Source: Liolophura sinensis (lineage: Eukaryota; Mollusca; Polyplacophora; Chitonida; Chitonidae). From it: 64,000 bases of DNA. The position numbers and the translations under genes are program-made. This document shows, in pieces, positions 11,148 to 23,700 of this stretch (position 1 is the first letter of the stretch; the number at the start of each line of letters is the position of its first letter). The notes under the pieces were generated by a model that was not told where the DNA came from, searched no databases, and saw nothing but the letters and a program-made list of their open reading frames with translations. The DNA lies in contig NC_088297.1 of assembly GCF_032854445.1 (NCBI RefSeq), positions 15,821,127 through 15,885,126 on the forward strand. Direction: 5' to 3'.

Positions 11148-12954
11148 GGTGGTTATAGTAAGCAATCGCTAAGCGTCGGCCGGAATACCCCCAACATGCC
11201 TGAAGTTGTGACTGCATGTCTAGACAGACACGATATGCCCAGTATGCGGTTGATATAATGCTGCGTTGTATATGTGAAGCAGAGTCAATTCTTTGTGTCA
11301 TTGTTGCATGAGGTGTCATAGTATAGGGTGTGGCGTAAATTCCAGGTCGTCCATGCGACTCTCACAGCCTTAACTAGGTCCCGTGAGGCCCCAATGTAAC
11401 TAGGTCAAACACTCTGACAGGTGTAGTCTCTCTCAAAATCACACTTTCTGCAAGCCCGTAAACGCACAAATGAGTCTAGTACATAGCACTACCTTGGCCT
11501 TGTAATGAAAAGGCTACCAGCTTACTCTGTGGCAGTTGAGTGTGGTATATACATTGTACATGTAGATTTATTCAGATGACAACACGAGCGATCTGAAATA
11601 ATAACTGGTCATTATTATGGTTGATGATTCAGAAAAAAAACTGCATCGAACAGTAGGCAATTATTTTCAATAAACATGCATTTTAACAAATGACACATTG
11701 TAAAGGGTACCACTATAGGAGAGTAAAGATGAGAATCAACTGGCTTGTTCAACTCTCAGATCAGCTATAGGCCTTACACAAGATCAAACAAAGAAACACG
11801 AAGACGCTTGAATAAGTTAAATAATACGTATATTTGATGAACTTAGACAAATAATACAACTGACAATAATATACAAAACAATACAAATAATAAAAAATAT
11901 ATATATTGTCTCTTACTGATGACTAGAATCAATGGTTAAGAGGATGACAGCCTGATGTGGGCACGGTAGGTTGACGATGTTTAACACCAACTGTCTGTGA
12001 AGGTGTAACTTCTCAGGGCGGACGGGTTGACTGTGGAGTCCATGATGCTGAGAAGGCGATGTATGGTTCACATCTTGGAAATGTATACCAAGTCTCTTTC
12101 AGAGTAAACGTGGATGAAACATAAGGAATCGCACAAAGAGACAATGAACGATACAAGCGCCAAAATAATATGTCAAAAAAAAAAAAAAAGTGACGAAACA
12201 CAAGCTCACAAAGTGCTACGTACAGAAAATGAAGTACAAATGACGAATGTCAAGGCCGATATCTCCAAACCCAGTAAAATCCTTCACAGTGGATGACAGT
12301 AAATGTGACTGCTCTCAAGTTCGCATGAGTAAATGACCGAACATGTTTACAACACCGATACATATTTCCAGAATACTTTACATACAAACACCGAAGCCTC
12401 GAGAATGCTTGGCTGAATTACAGAGCGGCCTATAACGTACACGGAGGGGAAAATGTAGGCCAGACACTGAGCCCTTAAGCTCAAGAAAAAAAAACATATA
12501 TAATACAATATTTAAAAAAGGGTTCGTAACATCATGATTGGTCATGGGTTCGAATCCAGCTTTAGTTGGTCAACTATGGCTTGAAGTTTGTAGGCTTTTC
12601 AGGTATATGTATCTGCATGGTGGTTTAATATGGGTTTTTTGGCATCACCACATCAAAATGATAAATAAGAAACACTGACGTTGACGAAAAACTAGTGACA
12701 ATTAATAGTAAATAAATTAAATTATAATCACAATGTTTAATTACCCTCCGGATTCTGTCTCAGTTTCATTCAGCTATAAACTTAAAAGCCACTCACGATT
12801 TTGAGCCTAGCATCCCTTTGTACGGCGTATAACAGGACAAAAAAATTAGACTTAGGTACTTCTTTCTGATTTCGAAATCAGCTCATATGTTAGAAAAACC
12901 TCGATCAGTGCAACTATATCACATGATACCTTGCTAAATGCTCATGATCCATTA

Positions 12955-13520
12955 GTAGTTACGATGGTTTTGTAGATCCCAGAACATGTTCCTGTGATAG
13001 TTATATGGACTTGGTATATGTTGCCATGGTAGTTACGATGGCTTTGTAGATCCCAGAACATGTTCCTGTGATAGTTATATGGACTTGGTATATGTTGCCA
13101 TGGTAGTTACGACGGCTTTCTAGATCCTGGAACACGTTCCTGTGATAGTTATATGGACTTGGTATATGTTGCCATGATAGTCACGATGGCTTTGTAGACC
13201 CTGGAATAAGAACATGTTCCTGTGATAGTTATACGGACATGGTATATGTTGCCATGGTAGTTACGATGGCATTGTAGATCCTCGATACGAACATGTTCCG
13301 ATGATAATTATATGCACTTGGCATATGTTGCCATGGTAGTTACGATTGCTTTGTAGATCCTTGAATAAGAACATGTTCCTGTGACAGTTATATGCAGTTA
13401 TATGCATATGTTTCCATGGTAGTTACGATTTGCCATTTATAGGTCAGGGAAAAGAACATGTTCCGATAATAGTTATTATGCACTTTGTATATATGTTGCC
13501 ATCGTAATTACGACAGCAAT
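12955..13520. repeat. 74-bp tandem repeat, about 7 units
   Basis: The first three unit starts are exactly 74 bp apart (12961, 13035, 13109); later units are longer and more diverged. Each has TGTAGATCC, a GAACATGTTC-like palindrome, TAGTTATATG and TATGTTGCCATGGTAG. Confidence 0.9.
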
Positions 13521-14194
13521 TTGGCGTGTTATCATTTGTCAACACTCACAGCGACGTTGTCGCTTTAATTATTACTCGATGTATCCTATAGTCTTTAATA
13601 CTGAATGAAAAAAGCGTTCCATGTCCATAATCGAATAACTCATTTTCAAAACAATCGAAAACACCAATTCCAGAAGAAATATTTTAGGCATAATTGTGTA
13701 AATTGTAAATAAAGCTGGAAATATGTAAGAGAGAAGCAGGGAGTTTACATTGATGAAGAGAAGACAGCCTGTGTTTTTGGAGTGACATCCAAATATGATT
13801 TTAAACTCGTAATCTTAAAGTAATTTCCATGTCGAATACTTGTACATATATCTCAGTTGCGCTTTGACTGTGAATGTTTATAAAATCACCATGCAGACAC
13901 AGTTTATACTGCCCCTAGCCCCTGGGTAAGCGTAATTGTATACCACCACATGACACAAATTTCTACTGCTCTTGAACACATTGTCCTTAATAGTGTTATA
14001 CTAACTGTAAAACTAAAGAGACTTGAGTGCGTTTGATGGAGAATCCTTAAAACCATAGTTCTCTATTTATTTTACTCTATTTTTTACGCTGCAGAGCCCT
14101 GGGAAACCTACGGCCATCCGAAAATCTGGTACATTTTGACGTCACAAATGATGATGACTGCTTACCCTATTGTTGAGTTAACGCGGTTTTTGTT

Positions 14195-14452
14195 TATCTA
14201 TTTATTTATTTGATTGGTGTTTTACGCAGTACTCAAGAGTATTTCACTTATACGATTTGCATTATGGTGGGTGGAAACGGGGCAGAGCCCGGGGGAAACC
14301 CACGACCATCCGCAGGTTGCTGCGAGACCTTCCCACGTACGGCCGGAGAGGAAGCCAACATGAGCTGGACTTGAACTCACAGCGACCGTATTGGTGAGAT
14401 ACTAATGGGTCATTACGCTGTGCTAGCGCGATAACTAACTGAGCCACCCCCC
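14195..14452 (-). mobile_element. SINE family 1, full length
   Basis: Tail TTTATTTATTTGATTGGTG through to head GTTAACTAACTGAGCC-like sequence. The B-box is intact (GGACTTGAACTCAC on the plus strand). Confidence 0.9.
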
Positions 14453-15404
14453 GCGGTTTTAGTACTGAGAGAAAACTAAAAAAAATTGCTTTGCTAGTTC
14501 ATATTTTTGTTAGGTATATATAGAGAATGGTGGGAAAGTTACAAGGTAGCAAAAATATCACGTATAATGGAGTCAACCGCAGACTTCGACCAAGTTCATT
14601 TCAAATCTCCTGATTTAAAGCCGCTGTTGAAGAAGCAAGAGCAGAATTCAAACTTGTTGATAATGGGGAGAAAACGCTTTACCCGCCGAGGGCCACCTGT
14701 CCATATCTACACACATAGCGGTTACCATTCTTCATTCGGACAGTTACGTCAAATTTGTCTATATATATATATTCCTGTAAGTATATCTATATAGCCTAAT
14801 CATAAAATCGTGATACAGATAACGGTTGACATTAATCCACTGCAGCTATGCCAGGTCATGTGACCAGACAAAGATTATCTAATCTACAGACGATTTACAT
14901 CTGGCATTTAACATTGATATATCACCCCTAGTTTCCCAGCCAATATGGAGCATTCTTTGGAGCACAGCACAACACTGATTCTATACTGACATTCTGACTT
15001 TCACGGGTTTTTTTTTTGAAATCGTATTTTATTTTGCTAATTGTTCGCATGTGCACCGCAGTTCATTCCGGAACAATCTACGTGTGGTAAGTTTTTGATT
15101 TGGTCACTCGTGTTCATCACATGCAACCCAGGCTATCTGTTTTGGTGCTCTCATAGACTTGGACAACGTCGTGGAAGTGAAAAATTCTCGAATACATCGT
15201 TAGACACTAATCAGAATAAATACTCAGAATAATAATTCTAATCAATTATTTTAGCCATGATTTCTGTTTACAATAGTATACTAATGTATAACAATATCAA
15301 TGTCGATCACAATTTATGTTCAATCACAGTTGTTTTTCCGCAGAGATATAAACTACCGGCATGGTTTAATTTAGTGACTCGCGTTTTGCACAGTGACTTC
15401 ACTT

Positions 15405-15541
15405 CAACACGTGGGAAGGTCTGTCACCGACCTGCGGATGCGGTTTCCCCCGGATTGTGCCCGGTTTCCTCTCACCATAATGCTGGCCGCCGTCGTATAA
15501 GTGAAATATTCTTGAGTACAGCGTAAAACACCAATTAGAAA
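15405..15541 (+). mobile_element. SINE family 1, 3' half
   Basis: Starts at ACGTGGGAAGGTCTGTCAC and ends in GAGTACAGCGTAAAACACC. Confidence 0.85.
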
Positions 15542-16397
15542 GAGCGAGTCATATCAGCATTTTATATCCCATATGAGGTATTTTAAAGTTATAATTTTAG
15601 GTACTTCCCATAGACATTTTACACACTTTGAGGTATTCTGTAGAGTGTTGCTGTATTCAGATATCCTTCAAAAGATATCGATAGACTTTTAAATTCTCGG
15701 GCTTTCATGAATTAGTCGTTTTCAATTGCTATAGGTTGATTATTAAAAATGGCACTTTTTCCCCCAATTTGCATGTCATTCTATGCCTGTAAAGAAATAG
15801 GTCACACTGCGTTGGTCGAGAGGTTAAAGCGTTCTTGTCATGAGCCGGGTCACCACACTGCTTGCCCATTGCCTTTATAGGTGACACATGCGCAATCGAT
15901 GCAATCAAGTTTAAAATTTTCTGCTCTAGGAATGTCTGTACTGTTATTTTACACCTAGTTAAAATTAATTAGAGTATTGTCTGTAGGACAGACCTGAAAA
16001 TATCTTACCCAGGGTTCCTATCCACTCCAGTAGAATACTATGACAAGATGATAACTCTGTGACTTTACTTCTAGCATAAACTGTAAAAAAATGGTTAAAG
16101 TTTTTATGATGTAGAAAATAGTGCAAGCAACTCATGGTGGCAATATAGAGTATCACGTGGATTTTGAATAGATTAATGTTTCGAGTTGACATTTACAAAC
16201 TTAATACAATCAACAGTAATGAAAATAAAGCATACTTAACGAAACATCTGGTGTCTCCATCGTACCGTTGCAGTGAGGCAGCACTATAAACTTTTGTGTT
16301 ACAGCAATAGTAGCGGCCTGTATACTACAAAACTCAAATGCTCTGGTAAGCGAACCCAAGAAAACAAGTCAGTGCAAAACTGTATTTATATATAATT

Positions 16398-16498
16398 ATA
16401 TATCTATTTAGTTGATTTGTGTTTTATGACGTACTCAAAAATATTTCACTTATACGACGGCGGCCAGCATTATGGTTGAAGGAAACTGGGCAGTGCTG
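16398..16498 (-). mobile_element. SINE family 1, 3' fragment
   Basis: It runs from TATTTAGTTGATTTGTG to ATTATGGTTGAAGGAAACTG. Confidence 0.8.
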
Positions 16499-17708
16499 CA
16501 AAACTGTACATATCAGCATTAACTTTGTGGCAAATCTACTCTACGCATAGGCCTATATTAATATATCGCACTTCTTATCCCGTATATTTGACATGCGCAT
16601 AAAGTCTTCAACTCTGCACAAACAAATAAAGGATTTAGGCAAATCCAGTATTACCCCTCACCTCACCATTTCCCTTAATACTCTTTATTCACTGCGGTGC
16701 TGTGACGTATGTGAAGACGGTATACAGGTGAACTGTGTTCGAACTTGTGCGGTTATCTACAGCCCTTTGACGCAGTTTACGGGCCGCTGCACCCTAGGCT
16801 GTAGAACACCTGGGCAGCAGCACACTGCAGTACAACAACTGAGCGTCTGCAGCGAAATCACGAACAGCAACGTCTCCGCACGTGACAGCAGGCTTAATCT
16901 GGGAGATGTGTCGTTCGAAATGATGTCAAGTGTCATTTTTTCCCGCGTTTGTCCTTTTTTTGTTCATTCTGTAAATTTTTCCTTCTCTTTGGGTTTATCT
17001 TGAAACACAGTTTGGATTGTTTTTTTAATGAAAAATTTGAACTGCGGATCGAGTAAGAACTGTATGGAATCAAGTAGGGCTTATCTATGTATAAGGGCAT
17101 ATACATGGCACAGACCGTTTTGCGTTGGATAGATCGGGATAAACGGGTGCGAGAGTACTGTAGAAAACCGTAGAATAAATGTAAGGGCAGTGACCAAGGT
17201 TGACTTGTAATTTTAGATAAAAAAATGGTGCCAAATCAAATCTCCCCCTCCCGATATTTTCCTGTAACCTGACACCTCCTAAAGGAAGTGCAAATATCGT
17301 TCGATGATACGCCCGACTGGTGGAGAATGCCTTTTTCACCTCTGGACAATGCATCGGCCACTGTGTCCTAAACCACTAGGACTTAAGAAGAAGAAGAAAA
17401 AATAAAACCGCGCAGTTCTTCTTCTTGAGGGTTTTTAACCACAAAACCTCTATTCAGTTTATTAGTGATATAGGCATGCGATTTACTTATGAGCGGAGCA
17501 TGCGCAGTGATGACGGGAGGTCCATCAAATCAGCGTTTACAAGTGTGTCTTTCTTTTGTCAGTAAATAAACGAAAGGTGATTTTGAGGAAAAATTAAAAA
17601 AAGACATGCACGCCGGCCCCAAAATCTCCCATGTGTGAGCCGAGAGGTGTACCTCGTGTGTAGTTCATCTAGATAAGACACAGTCACTTTAAAAGATTCA
17701 TTGTGAAG

Positions 17709-17728
17709 ATGGGACTGTCCGGTAACAG
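17709..17728 (+). CDS. SLC9B2-like: Gene B exon 1 (proposed): start codon and six codons
   Basis: ATG-GGA-CTG-TCC-GGT-AAC-AG is followed by GTAAAA. It ends in phase 2, as exon 2 requires, giving M-G-L-S-G-N-S-N-G-K. It mirrors the tiny phase-2 first exon of gene A. The intron would be 7.5 kb. Alternatives are another small upstream exon or initiation at the Met inside exon 2. Confidence 0.42.
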
Positions 17729-20700
17729 GTAAAATTGTCTTACTTTCATTAATGATATTACATAGGATTAATTATCACAGAAGATGTTACTGTTAAGCCA
17801 CTTCAGTAACTGACTGGGGTTTATGTGTTGGAGAGGCGGGTGGGGGTGGGGGTTGGGGGTGGCAAGCTGTGCGAGATGTCCTTTCATTGAGGCTATACTC
17901 GGGATTTTTGGCATAAATTGGAGAAATGCGCGTTAATGAAATAAAATTTGCTGTGGGTACCGATTAAGAATAGACCAAAAGAATGTCTGTCCACAAATGT
18001 CAGACTTTTACCTGTATTATTTATGATGTCAAAGTTACAAACTTAATTAGCGAGTTTGAACGATAACACGTGTACACACCATGCTAATATTGGAACGTAA
18101 ATATTTGGGCGGTTCTTAAATAATAGTAACAAAATTGGATTAGCGGTGATCGACTTTTTGTCAGATTTCTCCGTACAGCCTCTTTAAATGGATACAAAGT
18201 ACCGTAAAACTATAATGTATTTCATTGTGCTTTGAGTTCTGTAACTACATGAAATGTATGTTAAAGATGGTCTGTAACTTTTACTCAACGTAATGTACAC
18301 GTAGCTGGGAGGTTGTTCTAATATTCTTGGAAATGTTCTAATGGAATTATACACATGCATATTTTGGAGTGGGGAGGGGATCCTTAATCGCCTAGCGGTT
18401 AGCGTGCTTACGCGTCAAAATGACCCAGGCGCTTCTCACCTATGCGATCGCTATGGGTTCAAGCCCACCTGGCGCCGGAAGATCATGCAGTATACCTGAC
18501 GATGGTCGTGAGTTTCCCCAAGGCTCTATATCCGTTACATGATTGTGTGAATTTAGTGAAATTCATCGTGAAACTATCCTAATCATAATGCTTCTTATAG
18601 TTTAGCTTTGTTGAGTACAGCAGCAATCCGATAACTACATGAATTCTTGAAGTTTTACCAAACCTTTTGACGAATTAAGTATATATGATTTATATTTCCA
18701 AATATCTGGGGCTGGTTTTTTGAAGCTCACTTAGCTAAGTAAGCCCTTAACTATCATGGTAACGTATGTTGTAGAGATATAAAGTGCACTTAGCCAAGGA
18801 CAACTTAAAACTAATTAAACTTCATTAAGATATACTTCATACCGATGTTCCACTGAATCCACGCAAAAATTCACAGACATACATTACAGAGATGTCGTTT
18901 AAAGTCGTGAATAGATACAACAGAACGTTAGAATTTCAAATGTAAGTTTTCAGGTTTCGTGGTCGCTGTAAAAACCCAAATGTTGTGTGTGATTAAACAG
19001 GTCAACTGAAGTACATTTTACAGTTGACAGGCAAGGTACCAGTGTCATGGCAATTCATAGGGCTAAGGATTAGGTGGTAAATTATCTCATGTCAGGTTTC
19101 ACGGTGGTGAGAAATTCCCAGGGCTTGTCCAGATGCTGGTTTGGATGTAACTGTGTAATGAGAGCATGAGCTGTTCATCCAAGGCATTGTCGAATTACGT
19201 TGCCAGCCAACAGGGGCTAGTTTGCTGACAGAAAATGTAATTGGGTTTCACTAGCGGTGGAATATAAAGCAAAGTCATTTTGGTACCGGAGCAAAAACTG
19301 GCAGTACATTATGTTTGCGTGTGGCAAAAAAGAAATTGATTTGTAAACTTCCAGTCTAAGTGAGCTGGATAAAATTCCTCGGTGGGTAGAACTATTTGTG
19401 TTTCAATGTGTCATACAGAAAAAAGTTACAAAAATGATCTCGCAGTTTAAAGGGATAAAGAATCGACGCTAATTGGTTGACAGTCAAGATAGGGTTTCCT
19501 GGGTTAAATCTTGCAGCCTTGGTCAGCCTTGAATTAATACACCATACCTAAAATTCAGCTTAGGCAAGGTATAGCCTGTATGTATGTATGTATGTATGTA
19601 TGTATGTATGTATGTATGTATGTATGTATGTATGTATGTATGTATGTATGTATGTATGTATGTATGTATGTATGTGTGTATGTATGTATGTATGTATGCT
19701 TGGGGTTTAATGTCGTATTTAACAATTTTACAGTCATATGGCGACGGAGACTCATTAGGTGTGTGTAAATACTGTGTCTTCTTGTGGCAGAGTTCATACC
19801 GCCAAAATGCTGTCGTTACAGAAGTAGTCGGAGACACCAGACAAGACACCCAAACTGACACCAGGCCAACCAATCTTTTTTCCATGCTCAAACCTCTCAG
19901 TGCTGAGCCCTAAGCGAGGCAACAACAAATGGCAGTTAATGCAGTTATAGGCTAAAACTAGCGTCTTTCAGTTGAACAACGTACCAATACCTGGTCTTGC
20001 CTATGTAATAGGATAACTTTCCCGCGTAATGTCGGCTCGTGAAGTTCAAATTTAATTTATCATTGTTATCTTGCAATAAATGTGCAAAAGCATTTCTAGC
20101 ATGCCTCAAAAAAAAAAAATCATCGCGACGGCAAGACTAACAACAGACCACACAGTTCAGGCCTAAGCGACGAGAGTGATGGAAGAGATGGGAAACATTT
20201 CTCGCTTTAGTGATACACAAGCCAAAGTTCGAATCCAGAAATTGTACGCGATGTCGTCAAATGGTAATAAGGGAGTTTCGAGCTAGAACTCTTTATTGTT
20301 AAAGGTACGAAAAGCCCCACTGTACCACGGGAACTGTAAGAATTGTTATAATTAAAGACGTACCGCATATACAGAGTAAAACCAGAGCAGCGACGACAAT
20401 GTGATAGACGAACAGCATAGAGAGTAAAACCAGAGCAGCGACGACAGTGTGACAGCTGGCAATTGGTCACACGTGGCCGATGAATTGCGGCCACATGTCA
20501 GTTTACTTCAGTCAGGATTTTGTTCGAACTGTTCACGTAAATATATACATAGTAACCCTTTACACGTGCCTCACCACCATGTCTTAAGCAGAATTAGATA
20601 AACAAAAATGATAATAAGCATGCAAAAATGGTCAAAGAATGATAGACAAACAGTTTGATTACGGTTTATGTAATTTGAGCAACTAAAATGTTTCACAAAA

Positions 20701-23700
20701 AGTTATTTAGAGTAGACGAACGATGATAATTGAGGAGCTGAACACTTGTGAAGTTAAGGAGTTCTTTAAGGAAAATGTGTCATTTGTGCCTCCAGAACAC
20801 AGCGACAAGTGGTTGGTAAATTAATGTCAGTAAAACTTTTACTGACTAAAAGTTGTCTAACGTTTTTGACAAGTCGCCTGATGCAGTAGGCCATTTTTAC
20901 CTTTAGCGACAAAAGAGTTCGACCTCAACTCTCTTTCCGTCCAATTGTCGTGGTAAATACATATAGTTGTGCATTTGTAATCTTGTCAAATCATTATGCA
21001 CATTGTGTAAATAACATTATTTTAAGAAGTAAAGATAACCATTTAAAGTTGGTGTTTCGTAACGCAGATTATTTCACACAATGAAATATTGACACATATG
21101 ACGACGTTACGTTTTATGGGTAGATAAACTAGGTAGATCTAGGAAAAACATGTAACCGGTGTTGAGCTACGTGACAAACTTACTCTTTCCATGTAAAAGC
21201 ATTGTTCCCAAACAGAAGTTACTTCACATACGTATGTACATGTATGTAATTATAAGTAAAAGTTTAAACGATAGTTGTGACGTCATACTATCATCAAACT
21301 GTAGTTTCGTTTTAAGGGAACTATAGATCGTGTACATTCCTATCTGAAAAGTACAGATGTTACATAAAGTTACATAAAGGAGGTATATAGATATATAGTC
21401 CAAATTCACTGCATAGAATAGGACAATTTATGTGAAATGTTTACTCCACTTCATCTGAGTAGTGTAGAAAGGTACATGAATATTGTTAGTGACTACCCTT
21501 TAAAACGGAGAAAGCACTCGTTACAGTGCTTTCCTGAAAGAAAAATCAACTCGGCGCTATCATGCGTGGTCAATTCTTTTTAGGAGAGTACTCTTACTCG
21601 TACTTTCTCCTTTACAGAAGCTACTATACATAAGGATGTACACGTATATACTTCAGGGAAATTTTATTAATTCTAATAATTATTTCCAGGATATGTTGAT
21701 TTATAAATGTACACTCAAAAATTAATCTGTTAATTTTGACAGGCAGACTGTTGTCTAAGTGATGCTGGAATGCATTTTGCTATTGTAACAGATTATTCTA
21801 TTAATTCAACCGAAGATTCTGTTAAACTAGCAGGATATTATGTTGAATATAACACGATATTATGTTATCATAAAGGAATAAATTCTAACATCACCCATAC
21901 ATAACAGCATACTTTCTATTAAAATTAACAGATTAATTTTTTGAGTGTAAGATTTCACACAGATCCATACTAGTTCACGACATCTTGTTGTAACATTAAG
22001 TAAAATGAAGGCGAATCTTGATATAAAAAGCAACAAATTTTTTCCAAACCTTGCTGAGAAAAATATCTGTTTATCTCGTCGTGTTTACTCAAAACTTGAA
22101 GCGTTCAAATTCTTTGGATTCCACGGAATAAAGGGGCGTTAAAAGTGACCAGATATAAATATATATATCCACAAATAGGCGTTTCGATTCTGTATTTAGA
22201 AACACTTGATGTTATACTGTTATACTGCACGTGAACATCAGGCAATAATTTATCACGTGTGTTCACACTGGATGAATAGTTGGTAACAAAAGGATTTCAT
22301 TATTAAAGATGGCCGACTCGATGCAGCAACCTACTTACGTGGGAAACAGCGTTCACTCATTGTACGCAAATAAATAAATAAATAAATAGATAAATAAATA
22401 AATATTTCAGTGTATAAGTTGCCTAGGGTTTCTCATTTCAGCTGATTTCGTTAGAATTAAGTGCAAACCAACGTACACTAAAAAAATAATCTGTTAAGTC
22501 TGTTGTCTGGGTGATGCTAGAACGTATTCTGTTATTATAACAATATTCTGCCATACTAAACGTAACATCCTGTTAGTCTAATAGAATCACTATGTGGAAT
22601 TAATAGAATAGGAGTGTTATATTTAACAGAACAATCTGCTGAAATAACAGAATACTTTCAGAATACTAGCATCACTCAGATAACAGACTTTCTGTTTAAA
22701 TCAACAGGTTAATTTTTTTGTGTACATCAAGAAAAAAGCCCATTTCTAAAGCAAGTAGCTTGTTTAGACATTTCATAAAACTCACGCAGTCACATGATCA
22801 GAGCATAAGTCTTATGTAGAACAGAGAAACATTTACTTTCCTTGCTTTTCATACATTTTTCTAGCAAATTCATGTGGAACCTACTATTACTGGGGAGTGC
22901 ATGTATTACAGGCTCGTGATTAACAACAACAAAAAATAAACTATGTCTGGCCCATGTGTAAAACATCGTTTCTGTACTCTTTGTCAGTTTTGTTGAATTT
23001 GGAGGTGGGTCGTAGCGAAGTGGTCAAGATGAATATCTTTAAATTGCTAGACAGGCTTACGTGTGTGCCAAAACGAGGTACATTTGTATGTCACATAGGG
23101 GACTTGTCAAGATTCGGTGGCTTCTTCATTTTCACTCACCCCCCCCCCTCCATCTCCCCCACATTCATGGAACTGACCTTTGTGATCTGTACATCCCTTT
23201 CAGTGCATCTCCAGATTTTTAGCGGGTTTATCTTTGTCTCTTTTTTTTCAGAATAATATATTACTATCATGCGATGAAAGTACTTTTCCCATAGATAAAC
23301 TTTTCACATTATTATCACAAAAGCTTAAAGTAGATGCGGCCAAAGCCGCTCTACATAATCTATGCTCACTATGAACAGGCCAGGCCCTAATGCCAAGGAC
23401 AATACCTTGCCGGCTTTCAATCACAGTGTAGTACCATATTGCCTATTGTCACACTCTCGAACTGACTCGAAAGCCGAAGCACCAAATCTGACCCAGTGAA
23501 CTTTGGAGCAGGATCACTGACGCGCACGAATACACTCCCGTTGAATGGCTTGTTTTCAATGGCCCTATGGCTTTCTAGTTAAATGATATTTATTGGATAG
23601 ACGAAAATAATCACAGCCAGTCTTTTTGAGTACGCTCTGATAATCTCAGATAGTACGTATTAAACGATGAATGTACCTATATATAGAGGTGCTAATACAA

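Larger units (their letters stand above)
11148..17708. other. Divergent intergenic spacer between genes A and B
   Basis: It should contain both promoters and any 5' UTR exons. No clear TATA box or CpG-dense stretch was seen by eye. It holds a 74-bp tandem array and several SINE copies; open frames within it show no recognisable protein. 11.3-12.9 kb and 15.6-16.4 kb are AT-rich without recognisable content. Confidence 0.5.

Noticed and set aside
12955..13520. CRISPR array
   Set aside because: Units are direct head-to-tail 74-bp repeats without unique spacers, in a eukaryotic intergenic region.
14262..14447. Open frame starting MAQLV on the minus strand
   Set aside because: It is the translation of a SINE head and body; similar frames occur in other SINE copies.
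16593..17003. 136-codon plus-strand open frame
   Set aside because: No recognisable domain; composition like the surrounding spacer. Kept as chance.
19523..19913. Open frames encoding IHTY or MYVC repeats
   Set aside because: Translation of the (TATG)n microsatellite.
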